A DNA stretch of 64,000 nucleotides from Paenibacillus ihbetae (GCF_002741055.1 NZ_CP016809.1:1572501-1636500); one strand, 5' to 3'. Positions 39,318 to 49,688 are shown, counted from the first letter of the stretch. Numbers and translations: made by a program. Notes: generated from the sequence alone by a model not told the origin.

Positions 39318-40874
39318 CTATCGTCTGCGGGGATCGTCTTCCTGCTGATTCCAGCTGCAGAGGGCCTCCACCAGGCTGTCGATGGTTGCCTCCTCCGCCA
39401 TGATCGTAACGTCCAATCCGGCCTCGGCCGCCGTTTGGGCCGTGAGCGGACCGATGCAAGCGATGGCGGAGCCTTTCAGCAGCTCAGCAGGGTTGTCGGC
39501 CCCCATCCGCTCCAGCACCTTCAGCAGATTCGTTACGGTTGAGGAGCTCGTAAACGTAACGGCATGAATTCCGCCCTCGGCAAGCAGCTTCATCAGCTCC
39601 TCGTCATCCTCCCCGCACAATACGTTCTCATACAGCGTTGCTTCCGTAACGGACAGCCCCATTTCGGTCAGCTTCTCCGGCAGCCACGAACGGCCCAGAT
39701 TCCCCCGGGGAAGCAGCACATTCTGCCCGGCGGCCAGCTCGGGACCATAAGCGTCGATCAAGCCTTCGGCCTGAAACCGCTCCTTCAGCACCTCCGGCAC
39801 TATGCCGTATTGTCGAAGCGCTTCGGCCGTTGCCGGGCCGACTGCAACGATCCGGGCACCGGCTAGCGAGCGGATGTCCCGCCCGTGTTCTTTCAGATGA
39901 CGGAAGAAGAATTCAACCCCGTTGGTGCTCGTGAAGAAGACCCAATCGAAGGTCGAAAGCTTGTCCAGTGCCGACCGCAGGCCGGCAACAGCCTCTTCCG
40001 ATGTCGGAGCAACCGTTTCGATGACCGGAAATTCATAAGGCTCCCCGCCAAGGTCCTCGATTTTCGATACGAGCGAGCTGGCCTGGCTCCGGGTTCTCGT
40101 AACGAGAATTCGCTTGCCGAACAAGGGGAGCTTCTCGGCCCACTTCAGCCGCTCCCGCTGCAGGACAACATCCCCGACGACAATAACGGCTGGCGGCTGG
40201 AAGTCGGCCGCCATGACCTTCTCCTCAATGTCCGCGAGCGTGCCGGTCAGCGTATCCTGCTCGGCGCGGGTTCCCCATCTTACAAGAGCTACCGGGGTTG
40301 CCGGAGGCCGGCCATGCTTGATCAATTGACGGCTGATGTAACCGATCTTGGCTACGCCCATCATGAAGATCAAGGTCCCGGTTGCATGGGTCACTTTATC
40401 CCACTGAATCATCCGATCCAGCTTCTCCGGGCTCTCATGGCCTGTCACGATGGACAAGGAAGAGGCATGCTCGCGATGCGTGACCGGTATGCCCGCATAG
40501 GCCGGCACACTGATGGCCGACGTGATTCCCGGCACGATTTCATATGAAATGCCGTTTTGCCTCAGCAGCTCCGCTTCCTCCCCGACTCTGCCGAATATCG
40601 TCGGATCGCCGCCTTTCAATCGAACGACAACCTTGCCCTCCAGCGCCAGATCAACGAGCAGCTGGTTGATCTCCTCCTGCTTCATCGTATGCCGGTCGGG
40701 CAGCTTGCCGACATACACCTTCTCAACGCCCGGCTTTGCCCACTTTAACAGCCTTGGACTTGCAAGCCGGTCGTAAACAATGGCATCGGCCTTCTCTATG
40801 CATTCCTTGCCTTTAATTGTAATCAGGCGCGCGTCGCCTGGACCCGCTCCTACGAGATAAACCTTCCCAGCCAT
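39318..40874 (-). CDS. cobA-hemD: Fused uroporphyrinogen-III C-methyltransferase / uroporphyrinogen-III synthase
   Basis: 518 aa with two parts. Residues 1-250 are SUMT/CobA (VYLVGAGPGDARLITIKG, RLKGGDPTIFGR, MMGVAK), which methylates uroporphyrinogen III to precorrin-2. Residues 255-510 are HemD (ILVTRTRSQASSLVSKIE, FTSTNGVEFFF, FTSSSTVTNLL), which closes the tetrapyrrole ring. B. subtilis has a separate hemD; the fused form is known in other Firmicutes. It joins heme and siroheme/cobalamin synthesis at one protein. It starts 4 bp after the hemC stop. Confidence 0.96.
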   Translation of the reverse strand: MAGKVYLVGAGPGDARLITIKGKECIEKADAIVYDRLASPRLLKWAKPGVEKVYVGKLPDRHTMKQEEINQLLVDLALEGKVVVRLKGGDPTIFGRVGEEAELLRQNGISYEIVPGITSAISVPAYAGIPVTHREHASSLSIVTGHESPEKLDRMIQWDKVTHATGTLIFMMGVAKIGYISRQLIKHGRPPATPVALVRWGTRAEQDTLTGTLADIEEKVMAADFQPPAVIVVGDVVLQRERLKWAEKLPLFGKRILVTRTRSQASSLVSKIEDLGGEPYEFPVIETVAPTSEEAVAGLRSALDKLSTFDWVFFTSTNGVEFFFRHLKEHGRDIRSLAGARIVAVGPATAEALRQYGIVPEVLKERFQAEGLIDAYGPELAAGQNVLLPRGNLGRSWLPEKLTEMGLSVTEATLYENVLCGEDDEELMKLLAEGGIHAVTFTSSSTVTNLLKVLERMGADNPAELLKGSAIACIGPLTAQTAAEAGLDVTIMAEEATIDSLVEALCSWNQQEDDPRRR

Positions 40875-40878
40875 CCCC

Positions 40879-41832
40879 TCATCCCCTAACTTGTGCCAGA
40901 ATCTTCTCTGCTCCCTTAGCTTTCAGCTTCTCGGCCACTTCGATTCCGAGCGATTCAGGATCGGTTCCCTCCGCGGTTTCTTTCAGGATGATTTCCCCGT
41001 CCGGAGAACCTACCATACCTGTTAATTGTATAATGTTTTGGGCTCCGCGGGAATCTCCCGAATCCTCCTTGATGACAGCATACGCTCCGATCGGCACTTG
41101 GCAGCCCCCGTTCAGCTCGCTCAGGAACTTGCGTTCTGCCGATACGGTCCGGGCGGTCACCTCATCATTGTAAAGGGACAGCAAATGCAGAAGCTCCGGA
41201 TCGTTCTCGCGGCATTCGATTCCGAGCGCGCCTTGTCCCACGGCCGGCAAGCTGATGTCGACCGGCAGATAGGACGTAATCCGATCCTCCCAGCCCATGC
41301 GCTGAAGGCCTGCCGTTGCCAGGATGATAGCCTGGAATTCTCCGCTCTCCAGCTTCCGGATCCGGGAGTCGATATTGCCGCGGATCCAGTCAATCTTGAG
41401 ATCCGGCCGGTACGCCTTCAGCTGGCTGGAGCGGCGCAGACTGCTGGTTCCCACCTTCGCCCCCTGCGGAAGATCATCCAATGTCGAGCCCTCCATGGAA
41501 ATGAGGCAGTCGCGGGGATCCTTCCGCTTAGGAACGGCACCGGATACGAGGCCTTCGGGAAGAACGGACGGCATATCCTTCATGCTGTGCACAGCCATAT
41601 CGATTTCTCCGTCCAGCATGGCCTGCTCGATTTCCTTCACGAACAGCCCTTTCCCGCCTACTTTGGACAGGGTAACGTCGACAATGCGATCGCCTTTCGT
41701 GACGATTTTCTTGACGGTAAACTCGTACTCTAAGCCATGCTCCTTTGCTAGCCGCTTCAAATCATCGATAACTTGTCCTGTTTGTGTAAGTGCAAGAGCA
41801 CTCTGCCTGCTGCCAACCACGATCGTGCGCAT
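40879..41832 (-). CDS. hemC: Porphobilinogen deaminase (hydroxymethylbilane synthase)
   Basis: 317 aa. It polymerises four porphobilinogens. The start [17 protein letters not shown], the active-site Asp region and the Cys that holds the dipyrromethane cofactor ([13 protein letters not shown], about 240) are present. Two in-frame ATGs lie close together; the first (41838) is one nt from AGGAGG, so the second (41832), seven nt away, is the likely start. It lies 2 bp after the next gene upstream. Confidence 0.96.
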   Translation of the reverse strand: MRTIVVGSRQSALALTQTGQVIDDLKRLAKEHGLEYEFTVKKIVTKGDRIVDVTLSKVGGKGLFVKEIEQAMLDGEIDMAVHSMKDMPSVLPEGLVSGAVPKRKDPRDCLISMEGSTLDDLPQGAKVGTSSLRRSSQLKAYRPDLKIDWIRGNIDSRIRKLESGEFQAIILATAGLQRMGWEDRITSYLPVDISLPAVGQGALGIECRENDPELLHLLSLYNDEVTARTVSAERKFLSELNGGCQVPIGAYAVIKEDSGDSRGAQNIIQLTGMVGSPDGEIILKETAEGTDPESLGIEVAEKLKAKGAEKILAQVRG

Positions 41833-41834
41833 AT

Positions 41835-42494
41835 TCATTCCTCCTGATTGTTCTCAATCCATAGCTTGATTTTTTCCGTATTCCAGGACTCGTAACCTCC
41901 GCGGCGAATATCGCCGAGAATATCCAATCGGTATAACCGGTCCAACAGCCGTTTGCGCGTCTCAGCGGATGCCGCTTGTGCCTTAATCGCCGAACGCATG
42001 CTGTATAAAATATCGAGATATTCCTCGTATTCCCGGCCGAACTGCTCTTCGAGCTGCTGACGAATCCGCACAGCCGCAGCAGGCCCTGCCCCTGATGTAG
42101 CTACCGCCAAGGTCAATCTTCCCCGTCGCATGACCGCCGGGCTGATAAAGGAGCCCGCTTTTCCGTCGCTGGCGACGTTCACCCATATTCCAAGCCGGTC
42201 GGCCTCCAGCGCGATCGTTTTATTCAGCGCATCATCGTCCGTTGCGGCGTACACCAGGAAAGCCCCTTGCAAGTCTCCCGGCTCATAGGCCCGGCTTGTC
42301 CATCGGACTGCCCCTTCATCAGCCAGCCTGCGAAGCTGTCCGCTCTTTAATTGGGGGCTTACGATATGTACGCTTGCTCCGGCATCCAGCAGCGCCGCAG
42401 CCTTCCGTTCGGCCACGGCGCCTCCGCCGACCAGCAAGCATAAACGCCCGTTGCATTTCAGCATTACGGGCACGTACATCGAATCACTCATCAT
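41835..42494 (-). CDS. Precorrin-2 dehydrogenase / sirohydrochlorin-type (SirC/YlnF family)
   Basis: 219 aa. A Rossmann fold starts at [21 protein letters not shown] (about 18-38), followed by [20 protein letters not shown] and [18 protein letters not shown], the pattern of Met8/CysG-B/SirC NAD-dependent precorrin-2 dehydrogenases. Together with the CobA part of the downstream fusion this provides the siroheme branch. No ferrochelatase motif is obvious, though Met8 is bifunctional. AGGAG lies eight nt before the ATG. Confidence 0.9.
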   Translation of the reverse strand: MMSDSMYVPVMLKCNGRLCLLVGGGAVAERKAAALLDAGASVHIVSPQLKSGQLRRLADEGAVRWTSRAYEPGDLQGAFLVYAATDDDALNKTIALEADRLGIWVNVASDGKAGSFISPAVMRRGRLTLAVATSGAGPAAAVRIRQQLEEQFGREYEEYLDILYSMRSAIKAQAASAETRKRLLDRLYRLDILGDIRRGGYESWNTEKIKLWIENNQEE

Positions 42495-42497
42495 CCG

Positions 42498-43328
42498 TCA
42501 CACTCCTGACCAGCTGTGAAATCCGGACCACGTATTCAGATAAAAGTTCAATATAATGAATCCGTACCCGATCAGCGCCCAAACCGCTGCCTCCATCCCG
42601 GAGCGTTTCAGCAGGCTGCGTTTCAGGAAATAAACAATATACATGCTGAGCGCAATGAGCGTAGACAGCACTTTGATATCCAGGAGCAGCTGCCATCGCC
42701 CTGCCATGGCAACCGACATAATCGCCACGATCAAGGACAGGACCAAAATCGCCGTTCCCGTCATCAATGCCTTATAAGCGTAAATATCCAGCTTCTCCAA
42801 GCTGGGCAATCTTCGTACCGTATCATTCCAGTGTTTGTGCTTAAGCTTTCGGTGCAGAAACATATAGATTGCGGCAAAAACAGCCCCTACCGTCAGTGCG
42901 GCAAAGCTTACGCTCGCCAGCGCGATGTGGATCAGCAGGAGCCGATGCTCGGTCTCCCAGCTGTACAGGGCGTTATCCCCGGCCTTGAACCAAAGCTGGT
43001 TGACCAGCATGACGCAGAAGCCGACCAGGTTGATCAGCAGCACCGCATACTCGGAACGCTTCAAATACGTCAGTGCCATCGATGTAATCGTGATACAGAA
43101 TGCGAGGAGAAGCAAGAAATCGAACAACGTAAACACGGGGAGATGAAAATGCCCGCCCTCCATTGCCCTGATCCCGATGCCCCCCAGCTGAAACAGCGCC
43201 GTTATGCCAAGAAGCCCTGTGCCTATCCGCTTCGCCACCGAATTGCGCGATACGCAATCCGAGATAAAAAACAGAAGGCTCAGGGCATAGATACAAATGC
43301 CGGTATTATAAATAAGGTTTAGCAGCAT
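42498..43328 (-). CDS. hemX: HemX, cytochrome c assembly-type membrane protein
   Basis: 276 aa with eight hydrophobic segments. It belongs to the CcsA/HemX group of membrane proteins. In B. subtilis HemX lies between hemA and hemC and lowers the amount of HemA protein; the position here is the same. The segment LIHIALASVSFAALTVGAVF is typical of the family. It lies 18 bp after hemA. Confidence 0.92.
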   Translation of the reverse strand: MLLNLIYNTGICIYALSLLFFISDCVSRNSVAKRIGTGLLGITALFQLGGIGIRAMEGGHFHLPVFTLFDFLLLLAFCITITSMALTYLKRSEYAVLLINLVGFCVMLVNQLWFKAGDNALYSWETEHRLLLIHIALASVSFAALTVGAVFAAIYMFLHRKLKHKHWNDTVRRLPSLEKLDIYAYKALMTGTAILVLSLIVAIMSVAMAGRWQLLLDIKVLSTLIALSMYIVYFLKRSLLKRSGMEAAVWALIGYGFIILNFYLNTWSGFHSWSGV

Positions 43329-43346
43329 GGAATGAATTCACCCGCC

Positions 43347-44750
43347 TCATAGGGTGGCTGGGGCAAGAGATACCTTTATGGGCTTCTCCTCTGCCTGCCG
43401 TTCGGCAGCGCTCGATATCGCTTCAGCTTTGGTAGCTGCTTGGTCCTTGGTGTGGCTGCGGGTCCCCTGCTCTTTTTCATGAATCAGGCTTTCCAGCGCG
43501 AAAATTTGAGTGAAATAGTCGAGCGCTTCACCGCCGTGCTTACCGCCGGTCATTTCTTTAATCCGATTGATCGGGTCATGCATCATCTGGTTCACGATGC
43601 TCTTCGTCAATCGGCGAATAACCTTACGCTGACGTTCGTCCAATTCCGGAAGCTTATTGAATAAGCTTTCAAGCGTTTCTTCATGGATGGTATTGGATTT
43701 CTCCTGCAGAGCGCGAATCGCCGGTCTGACCCCAAGCGTCTTCAGCCAAGTGTGAAAGGCTTCCATCTCCGCCTGAATCATTACCTCGATCTTGGCCGCC
43801 TCGACTCGGCGCATTTCCATATTCGTCTCAACGATACCTTCCAGATCATCGATGTCGTACAAAAATACATTCGACAGCTCGCCGACAGCCGGATCGATAT
43901 CCCGCGGAACGGCGATATCAATCATGAACAGCGGGCGGGACTGGCGCTTCTTCATGCTCTCCCTTACCCGGTCGGCATTCAGCACGTATTCGTTCGAACC
44001 CGTGGAGCTGATAATGATGTCTACGTCATAAAGAAGCCCCATGCCTTCCTCCATCGTGCAAGGCGTGCCCTTGAACTTGCTCGCAAGCTCCTGGGCGCGG
44101 CCCAGCGTCCGGTTAGCCACGATTACCTCGGCGGCGCCGTTGGCATAAAGATGCTTGACGGTAAGCTCGCTCATCTTGCCTGCCCCGAGAATCATAACCT
44201 TCTTGTCGTTGAACGTGCCGAAAATCCGTTTGCCAAGCTCTACCGCTGCATAGCTGACCGACACGGCGCTCTCGCCGATCGAGGTTTCCGAGTGCGCGCG
44301 TTTTCCGAGCGTTACGGCCTGCTTGAACAGCATATTAAACCAGGTTCCAGTAGCATGATGCTGCTGGGATGTTAAAAAGGCATTGCGAACCTGTCCCAGG
44401 ATCTGCGTCTCTCCGATCACCATGGAATCCAGGCCGCAGGTTACCTTGAACAGATGGGAAATAGCCTGTTCATCTTCATATATATAGAGATGCTGTGTAA
44501 ATTCCTCTCGGTTAATGCCGAACCACTGCTCCATAAAACTGCGGATAAAGTAGCCGCACATATGAAGGCGATCTACCACAACATAAATCTCAGTACGGTT
44601 GCAGGTAGCGACAATGACGCCCTCCAATACGCTCTTGGTTGATTTCAGCTCCCGCAGCGCCTCCGGCAATTCAGCTTCCGAAAACGTAAAGCGTTCCCTG
44701 ACCTCCACGGGCGCCGTGCGATAATTCAACCCAACAACGACGATGTGCAT
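43347..44750 (-). CDS. hemA: Glutamyl-tRNA reductase
   Basis: 467 aa. First committed step of C5 heme synthesis, reducing glutamyl-tRNA to glutamate-1-semialdehyde. The catalytic Cys lies in VIVATCNRTEIYVVVD (about 50), the NADPH domain has MILGAGKMSELTVKHL, and a long spinal helix follows. The C-terminal about 35 residues (KDQAATKAEAISSAAERQ) are a low-complexity extension. AGGTG lies eight nt before the ATG. It is the first gene of the heme operon. Confidence 0.97.
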   Translation of the reverse strand: MHIVVVGLNYRTAPVEVRERFTFSEAELPEALRELKSTKSVLEGVIVATCNRTEIYVVVDRLHMCGYFIRSFMEQWFGINREEFTQHLYIYEDEQAISHLFKVTCGLDSMVIGETQILGQVRNAFLTSQQHHATGTWFNMLFKQAVTLGKRAHSETSIGESAVSVSYAAVELGKRIFGTFNDKKVMILGAGKMSELTVKHLYANGAAEVIVANRTLGRAQELASKFKGTPCTMEEGMGLLYDVDIIISSTGSNEYVLNADRVRESMKKRQSRPLFMIDIAVPRDIDPAVGELSNVFLYDIDDLEGIVETNMEMRRVEAAKIEVMIQAEMEAFHTWLKTLGVRPAIRALQEKSNTIHEETLESLFNKLPELDERQRKVIRRLTKSIVNQMMHDPINRIKEMTGGKHGGEALDYFTQIFALESLIHEKEQGTRSHTKDQAATKAEAISSAAERQAEEKPIKVSLAPATL

Positions 44751-44817
44751 TGCATGTTCACCTGCCTATTTCTCCGATAGTATGACCGCGATCAAGCGGT
44801 CTGCCCTGACCTTGTTC

Positions 44818-44826
44818 ATTATATCA
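44818..44826 (-). promoter_or_regulatory. Extended -10 promoter of the heme operon
   Basis: TGATATAAT on the minus strand (TATAAT at 44823-44818) 68 bp upstream of hemA; no good -35 hexamer at 16-18 bp, so the extended TGn motif likely carries it. The 44827-44990 stretch behind it shows nothing else beyond a 12-bp palindrome ATGGAGCTCCAT. Confidence 0.5.
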
Positions 44827-44990
44827 CAGTCAGCCAAATCCCCTTGTCTATTTTATGAAATGTTTATGAAATCCCCATGTTTCGTTATATTCTGTTCATG
44901 GAGCTCCATCATTTCCTAATTACCGACACCTTACTATTGTGGATATTGAGCACTGGAGATATACGTATGATTTTCCTTGAAAAGGTCGTC

Positions 44991-45025
44991 TCAAAATAAA
45001 TAACCATGGAGGACTCCATGGTTAT
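44991..45025 (-). terminator. Terminator after speD
   Basis: ATAACCATGGAG (45000-45011) pairs perfectly with CTCCATGGTTAT (45014-45025); TTATTTTGAG follows on the minus strand. Confidence 0.8.
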
Positions 45026-45052
45026 AGGTATTCACAATTTGTAGTTGGCCTG

Positions 45053-45451
45053 TTAAACCAGTTCGGCCAGTTTCATCTCGGGCGTCTCGACCTTCATTTC
45101 TCCTAGTCCGCGCACGAGTTTCTTAGCATAGCATTTTTCAGGTTTCAGTACGGATACCAGGTAGTCAATAGCCAATTGCGGATCTACCGTCTCCCCGCAG
45201 GTGTAACAGTCAATCGCAGCAAAACCTCTCTCAGGGTATGTGTGAATCGAGAGATGGCTTTCCGACAGCAATACAAGCACCGTGGCACCTTGTGGCTCGA
45301 ACTGCTTGGATTGGACGGACAATACCGTTGCTCCACATGCTTCAGCGGCTTCGACCATCTGAGCTTGTAAAAATTCTGCACTGTTCAATAGTTCAAAATC
45401 GACTCCCCAAGTATCAACAGCAACGTGTCTTCCGAAAGTTGAGTATTCCAT
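45053..45451 (-). CDS. speD: S-adenosylmethionine decarboxylase proenzyme
   Basis: 132 aa class 1B (Bacillus/Thermotoga-type) enzyme making decarboxylated SAM for spermidine. The self-cleavage site is SESHLSIHTYPERG, where the Ser before HLS becomes the pyruvoyl group, and AIDCYTCG holds the catalytic Cys. Length fits the short SpeH form. AGGGGGAA lies nine nt before the ATG. It stands alone, with its own promoter and terminator. Confidence 0.96.
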   Translation of the reverse strand: MEYSTFGRHVAVDTWGVDFELLNSAEFLQAQMVEAAEACGATVLSVQSKQFEPQGATVLVLLSESHLSIHTYPERGFAAIDCYTCGETVDPQLAIDYLVSVLKPEKCYAKKLVRGLGEMKVETPEMKLAELV

Positions 45452-45597
45452 CTTCCGGTTTCCCCCTTCCTAGGAATAAAATGTTTGAAAATTTCATCCG
45501 CTAGGACCTACGTCATTCACTTCCCGAGGGAATAATCTCTCGCAACATTACATGTCCTGAGTGAATCCTGGTTCCTATATTCTTTTCAACGAGATTA

Positions 45598-45626
45598 AAA
45601 ATAACATCTATGACAGCGAAATGCAA
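45598..45626 (-). promoter_or_regulatory. Promoter of speD
   Basis: TTGCAT (45626-45621), 17-bp spacer, TATTTT (45603-45598) on the minus strand, leaving a leader of about 140 nt. The leader has no structure I can name. Confidence 0.55.
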
Positions 45627-45718
45627 CACCTTTTTCAAAAATAACTCCATAAATAATTTTACAGCTCAATATATGTGCCAAATTCCGAAGCTGTGACTAA
45701 GATTACTCCCCTTAGCAT

Positions 45719-45747
45719 ATAAAAAAGCCGCCCATTTAAGGGCAGCC
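45719..45747 (-). terminator. Terminator after the 196-aa orphan gene
   Basis: GGCTGCCC pairs with GGGCGGCT around TTAAAT, followed on the minus strand by TTTTTATA. Confidence 0.82.
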
Positions 45748-45758
45748 TTACGTAGTCC

Positions 45759-46349
45759 TTATGCTTCGAGAACGAATAGCCGCTGATTGTAGCTCCGGAG
45801 CTGTTCATCGATCGATTGGATCCTCAACATGTCATTGCCTGCCGCGATCCGCTGGTCCAGAAGAAGGTTAATGTTCTGCTGAATGGATTCGATCTCTTTC
45901 TCCGCTTCCTTGCTGTTAAATAAGCGCTGCAGCTCTCCGGCCGTATTCTTGTACTCGTATATGACGATACTCTCGTTCCCGGTCATCTGGGTGATTCGGT
46001 GAACCGTTCCGACATGGTAATCATAGCTCATTGTAAAGCCGCGATAGATCCGATTGACCTTCCCCGATCCCTTAAAAGCCGTAAACAGCTTGCGCACGGC
46101 ATCGGCCAAATGGGGAGTTACCAATCGGCACGACAGCTCACAGACGTACAGGCCATTCTTGCGTTCAAAGGGCAAATGAACTTCTTCCCCGCTTTCATCT
46201 TCAAGCACGAACTCATGCTCTCCGCCGTCCATCACTTTCACCCGGCTGCTAACCCGGAAAGCGTGGGTCCCCTGCAGAAATCGATCCATTTGAACATCCG
46301 TCATTTGCATTGTGGCATTAACATATTCTGTGGCTAACCGCTGAGCCAT
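45759..46349 (-). CDS. Protein of unknown function, 196 aa
   Basis: I do not recognise this family. The protein has no signal peptide and no membrane helix. The middle (about 35-120) looks like a beta-rich fold (HEFVLEDESGEEVHLPFERK, GLYVCELSCRLVTPH, YRGFTMSYDYHVGTVHRI); the C-terminal 60 residues (EAEKEIESIQQNINLLLD) should form a coiled coil. GAGGG lies before the ATG. It is monocistronic, between speD and ysxC; a possible -10 TATAAT lies at 46386-46381. Real coding is supported by length, ribosome-binding site and the terminator just after it. Confidence 0.78.
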   Translation of the reverse strand: MAQRLATEYVNATMQMTDVQMDRFLQGTHAFRVSSRVKVMDGGEHEFVLEDESGEEVHLPFERKNGLYVCELSCRLVTPHLADAVRKLFTAFKGSGKVNRIYRGFTMSYDYHVGTVHRITQMTGNESIVIYEYKNTAGELQRLFNSKEAEKEIESIQQNINLLLDQRIAAGNDMLRIQSIDEQLRSYNQRLFVLEA

Positions 46350-46564
46350 AAAAATCCCTCAATTCTTTTAACTTACTCCCATTATACTGCACATCCCAGC
46401 GGTCTTTCCTGTCGTCCGAACGAGATTATTCATCATATTTCATAAAAAAACGGTTTTAGCCGGATTCAGACTGAGATTTCCCTCAACATGCTCACTTTCC
46501 TGTGAAGAATACACCGATTCCCTTTATTACCCTCAAAAAATCGGGTATTTCCACTCGATGAGGC

Positions 46565-47260
46565 TTATTCGCCGTCTTCCTTGGCTGCATTCCGGAAATC
46601 GCTGTAGTTCGCTCCGCCGTCTTCCGCGGCTGCATCCCGGACATCACGGTTGTCCTCTTCGCTATTTTCTTCACGGTATCCAATATGTGATTCGATAATT
46701 TCCCATAGCTCCTCTTTGCCAAGACCGAGCTCCGAAGAGAACATGACGAATGAATGATAAGGCTGAAACCCAAGCGTTTCCTTGACAATCTTGACATGCT
46801 TCTGTCTGCGCGTCTTCGGAATTTTGTCCGCTTTGGTCGCGACGACGCACACCGGTCTGTCGTAATGCTGCAGCCACTCGTACATGCTGACGTCGTCCTT
46901 TGTAGGCGGGTGGCGCATATCGACCACCAGCAGAACGAGCTTCAGCTCATCCCGGCTGAGCAAATATTTCTCGACCATCTCGCCGAACGCCGCGCGCTGG
47001 CTTTTGGATACCTTGGCGTAACCGTATCCCGGAAAGTCGACCAAATACAAATCCTCGTTGACCCGGTAATAGTTGAGCTGCTGCGTTTTGCCCGGCGTTG
47101 CGCTTGTACGGGCTAAGTTCTTTCTTGATATCATACGGTTGATCAGTGAGGACTTGCCCACATTGGAACGCCCTGCCAGAGCAATTTCCGGCAAGGCGTC
47201 TTCAGGATATTGAGCAGGACCGACCGCACTGATGACGAATTCGGCTTTTGTTACTTTCAT
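46565..47260 (-). CDS. ysxC: Ribosome biogenesis GTPase YsxC (EngB) with extended acidic tail
   Basis: 231 aa TrmE-Era-type GTPase needed for 50S assembly. G1 is [15 protein letters not shown]3 [12 protein letters not shown]4 ATKADKI, all intact. The enzyme part ends near residue 195, the usual length; about 35 further residues ([29 protein letters not shown]) form an acidic tail that arose from a 45-bp tandem duplication. It follows lonA by 18 bp, as in B. subtilis. Confidence 0.95.
   Translation of the reverse strand: MKVTKAEFVISAVGPAQYPEDALPEIALAGRSNVGKSSLINRMISRKNLARTSATPGKTQQLNYYRVNEDLYLVDFPGYGYAKVSKSQRAAFGEMVEKYLLSRDELKLVLLVVDMRHPPTKDDVSMYEWLQHYDRPVCVVATKADKIPKTRRQKHVKIVKETLGFQPYHSFVMFSSELGLGKEELWEIIESHIGYREENSEEDNRDVRDAAAEDGGANYSDFRNAAKEDGE
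46570..46650. repeat. 45-bp tandem duplication at the 3' end of ysxC
   Basis: CGCCGTCTTCCTTGGCTGCA (46570) recurs as CGCCGTCTTCCGCGGCTGCA (46615) and the match continues for about 35 bp (TTCCGGAAATC versus CCCGGACATC). The 45-bp period keeps the frame and repeats a 15-residue acidic peptide. Confidence 0.8.
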
Positions 47261-47278
47261 GATTTTAAAGCTTCCTCT

Positions 47279-49615
47279 CTAATGCACTCCCGCTTGCTCT
47301 ACGAGCGCATGCTCGAGAACTTGGTCCATGTGGGATACCGGCACGAATTCGACGTCATTCTTCACACTATCCGGAATGTCGCGCAAATCCCTCTCGTTAT
47401 CTTTCGGGAGCAGTATTTTTTTGTAGCCGGCCCGATGTGCGGCCAAGGACTTCTCCTTAAGCCCCCCGATCGGCAGGACGCGTCCGCGGAGTGTAATCTC
47501 GCCGGTCATCGCCACGTCACGGGCGACATGGCGCTTCGTTAAGGAAGAAATAAGGGCCGTAGCAATCGTGATGCCTGCAGACGGTCCATCCTTCGGAATG
47601 GCTCCTTCGGGAATATGGATATGGACATCCAGCTTCTCGTGGAAATCCGGATCGATGCCGAGCTCTGCCGCCTTCGATCGGGTAAAGCTGAACGCAGCCT
47701 GAGCCGACTCCTTCATTACGTCGCCCAGCTTGCCCGTTAGCGTCAGCTTCCCGGTGCCCGGAACGACGGTAACTTCAATGGTCAGCGTCTCGCCGCCAAC
47801 CTCGGTCCACGCAAGACCAGTGACGGTTCCGACCTGGTCCTCCAGCTCGGCCATCCCGTAGCGGAACTTCGGAATGCCAAGATAATCCTTAATATCGTCC
47901 GCAACGATCACGATGGAGTCGGATTCGTTCGTAACGATCCGCTTCGCGGCCTTCCGGCACAGCGCGGCCACCTGCTGCTCCAGATTCCGAACGCCGGACT
48001 CCCGCGTATATTCTCGGATCACCTTCAGGAGCGCGGCTTCATCTACCTGAAGCTGCTCCGGCTCGAGTCCGTGCTCGCTCTTCTGCTTCGGCAGCAAATA
48101 GCGGTTCGCAATCTGAAGCTTCTCGATCTCCGTATAGCCCGGAATATAGAGAACCTCCATCCGATCCAGCAGCGGCCTAGGAATGTTGTGCAAAGCGTTG
48201 GCTGTCGTCACGAACATGACCTGGGATAAGTCAAACGGAATTTCGATAAAGTGATCGCTGAACGTATTGTTCTGTTCCGGATCCAGTACCTCCAGCAGCG
48301 CCGATGACGGGTCGCCGCGGAAATCCGAAGCCATTTTATCGATTTCGTCCAGCAAGAATACCGGGTTCAAAGAACCTGCGGTCTTCATGCCTTGAATGAT
48401 TCGTCCCGGCATAGCCCCCACGTACGTCCGGCGATGTCCCCGAATTTCGGCTTCATCCCGCACGCCGCCGAGGGAGATGCGGACAAATTTGCGCTCCAGG
48501 GAGCGGGCGATGGAACGGGCCAGCGACGTTTTGCCGACCCCCGGCGGGCCGACCAAGCACAGAATCGGTCCCTTCATCTTTTTCACGAGCTTCTGCACGG
48601 CCAAATACTCCAGCACGCGTTCTTTCGGCTTCTCGAGCCCGTAATGGTCCTCATCCAAGACCTGCTCGGCCTTTGCGATATCGAGATCGTCTTCGGTCTT
48701 GTTCGTCCACGGCAATGCAAGCAGCCAATCGACGTAATTCCGGATGACGCCGCCTTCTGCCGAGCTGGCCGGCATCTTCTCGAGGCGGTCGATTTCCTTC
48801 TCGACTTTCTCGTGGACGCGTTCCGGAAGCTGAAGCTCCTGGAGCTGACTGCGCAGCTCCTCGACTTCGCCGGCACGGCCTTCCTTATCGCCAAGCTCTT
48901 TCTGGATGGCCTTCATCTGCTCGCGCAGATAGTATTCCTTCTGGGTCTTCTCCATCTGCTTCTTAACCCGCTGGTTGATCTTTCGCTCCAGCTCCAGCAC
49001 TTCGCGCTCGTTGTTTAAAATATCCAGCAGCTTTTCCAGCCGTTTGCGGACGTCGATCGTCTCAAGAATCTCCTGTTTATCCTTGATCTTCAACGATAAG
49101 TGGCTTGTAATGACATCCGCCAGACGGCCCGGCTCATCGATATCGGAGACGGCCGCGAGCGTCTCGGGCGTAACTTTTTTGGACAAATTGATATAATTCT
49201 CAAACTGTGACAGCACCGTCCGCATCAAAGCGGATACTTCAGGGTCATTGTTCTCTTCCTCCGGAAGCTCGCGCGCGATGACCTCGTAGTAATCCGCTTG
49301 ATCCGTATATTGAATAATTTCCGCCCGTTCCATACCTTCCACAAGCACGCGTATGGTACCGTTTGGAAGCTTAAGCATCTGGCGTACATTCGCAACGGTT
49401 CCAATTCGAAAAATATCCTCTTGCGTCGGTTCTTCAATGTTCACTTCCGATTGAGAACACAGGAGAATCAAATTGTCTTCAACCATCGCCTTTTCTAAAG
49501 CCTTTACGGATTTCTCCCGGCCTACATCCAAATGGAGCACCATACTCGGGTAGACAAGGAGTCCTCTTAAAGGCAATAAAGGAAAACGACGACCTTTGGT
49601 TTTACTTGGTCCCAT
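47279..49615 (-). CDS. lonA: ATP-dependent protease LonA
   Basis: 778 aa. The N-terminal LON substrate domain ([20 protein letters not shown]), AAA+ module with Walker [13 protein letters not shown] and Walker [10 protein letters not shown], and the C-terminal protease domain with the catalytic Ser in [12 protein letters not shown] and Lys in [14 protein letters not shown] are complete. It degrades misfolded and some regulatory proteins. The longest frame begins at 49651; the ATG at 49615 has GGAGGTG eight nt upstream and is chosen. Confidence 0.97.
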   Translation of the reverse strand: MGPSKTKGRRFPLLPLRGLLVYPSMVLHLDVGREKSVKALEKAMVEDNLILLCSQSEVNIEEPTQEDIFRIGTVANVRQMLKLPNGTIRVLVEGMERAEIIQYTDQADYYEVIARELPEEENNDPEVSALMRTVLSQFENYINLSKKVTPETLAAVSDIDEPGRLADVITSHLSLKIKDKQEILETIDVRKRLEKLLDILNNEREVLELERKINQRVKKQMEKTQKEYYLREQMKAIQKELGDKEGRAGEVEELRSQLQELQLPERVHEKVEKEIDRLEKMPASSAEGGVIRNYVDWLLALPWTNKTEDDLDIAKAEQVLDEDHYGLEKPKERVLEYLAVQKLVKKMKGPILCLVGPPGVGKTSLARSIARSLERKFVRISLGGVRDEAEIRGHRRTYVGAMPGRIIQGMKTAGSLNPVFLLDEIDKMASDFRGDPSSALLEVLDPEQNNTFSDHFIEIPFDLSQVMFVTTANALHNIPRPLLDRMEVLYIPGYTEIEKLQIANRYLLPKQKSEHGLEPEQLQVDEAALLKVIREYTRESGVRNLEQQVAALCRKAAKRIVTNESDSIVIVADDIKDYLGIPKFRYGMAELEDQVGTVTGLAWTEVGGETLTIEVTVVPGTGKLTLTGKLGDVMKESAQAAFSFTRSKAAELGIDPDFHEKLDVHIHIPEGAIPKDGPSAGITIATALISSLTKRHVARDVAMTGEITLRGRVLPIGGLKEKSLAAHRAGYKKILLPKDNERDLRDIPDSVKNDVEFVPVSHMDQVLEHALVEQAGVH

Positions 49616-49658
49616 CGCTTTCGCACCTCCAATGGCTCTCAATGTTGACACTATTCCT

Positions 49659-49688
49659 ATTTTATCAAATCTGCGTATAAAAAACCAA
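49659..49688 (-). promoter_or_regulatory. Promoter of lonA
   Basis: TTGGTT (49688-49683), 18-bp spacer and TAAAAT (49664-49659) preceded by TGA, on the minus strand in the gap between the lonB stop and lonA. No CIRCE or CtsR box is visible. Confidence 0.55.
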
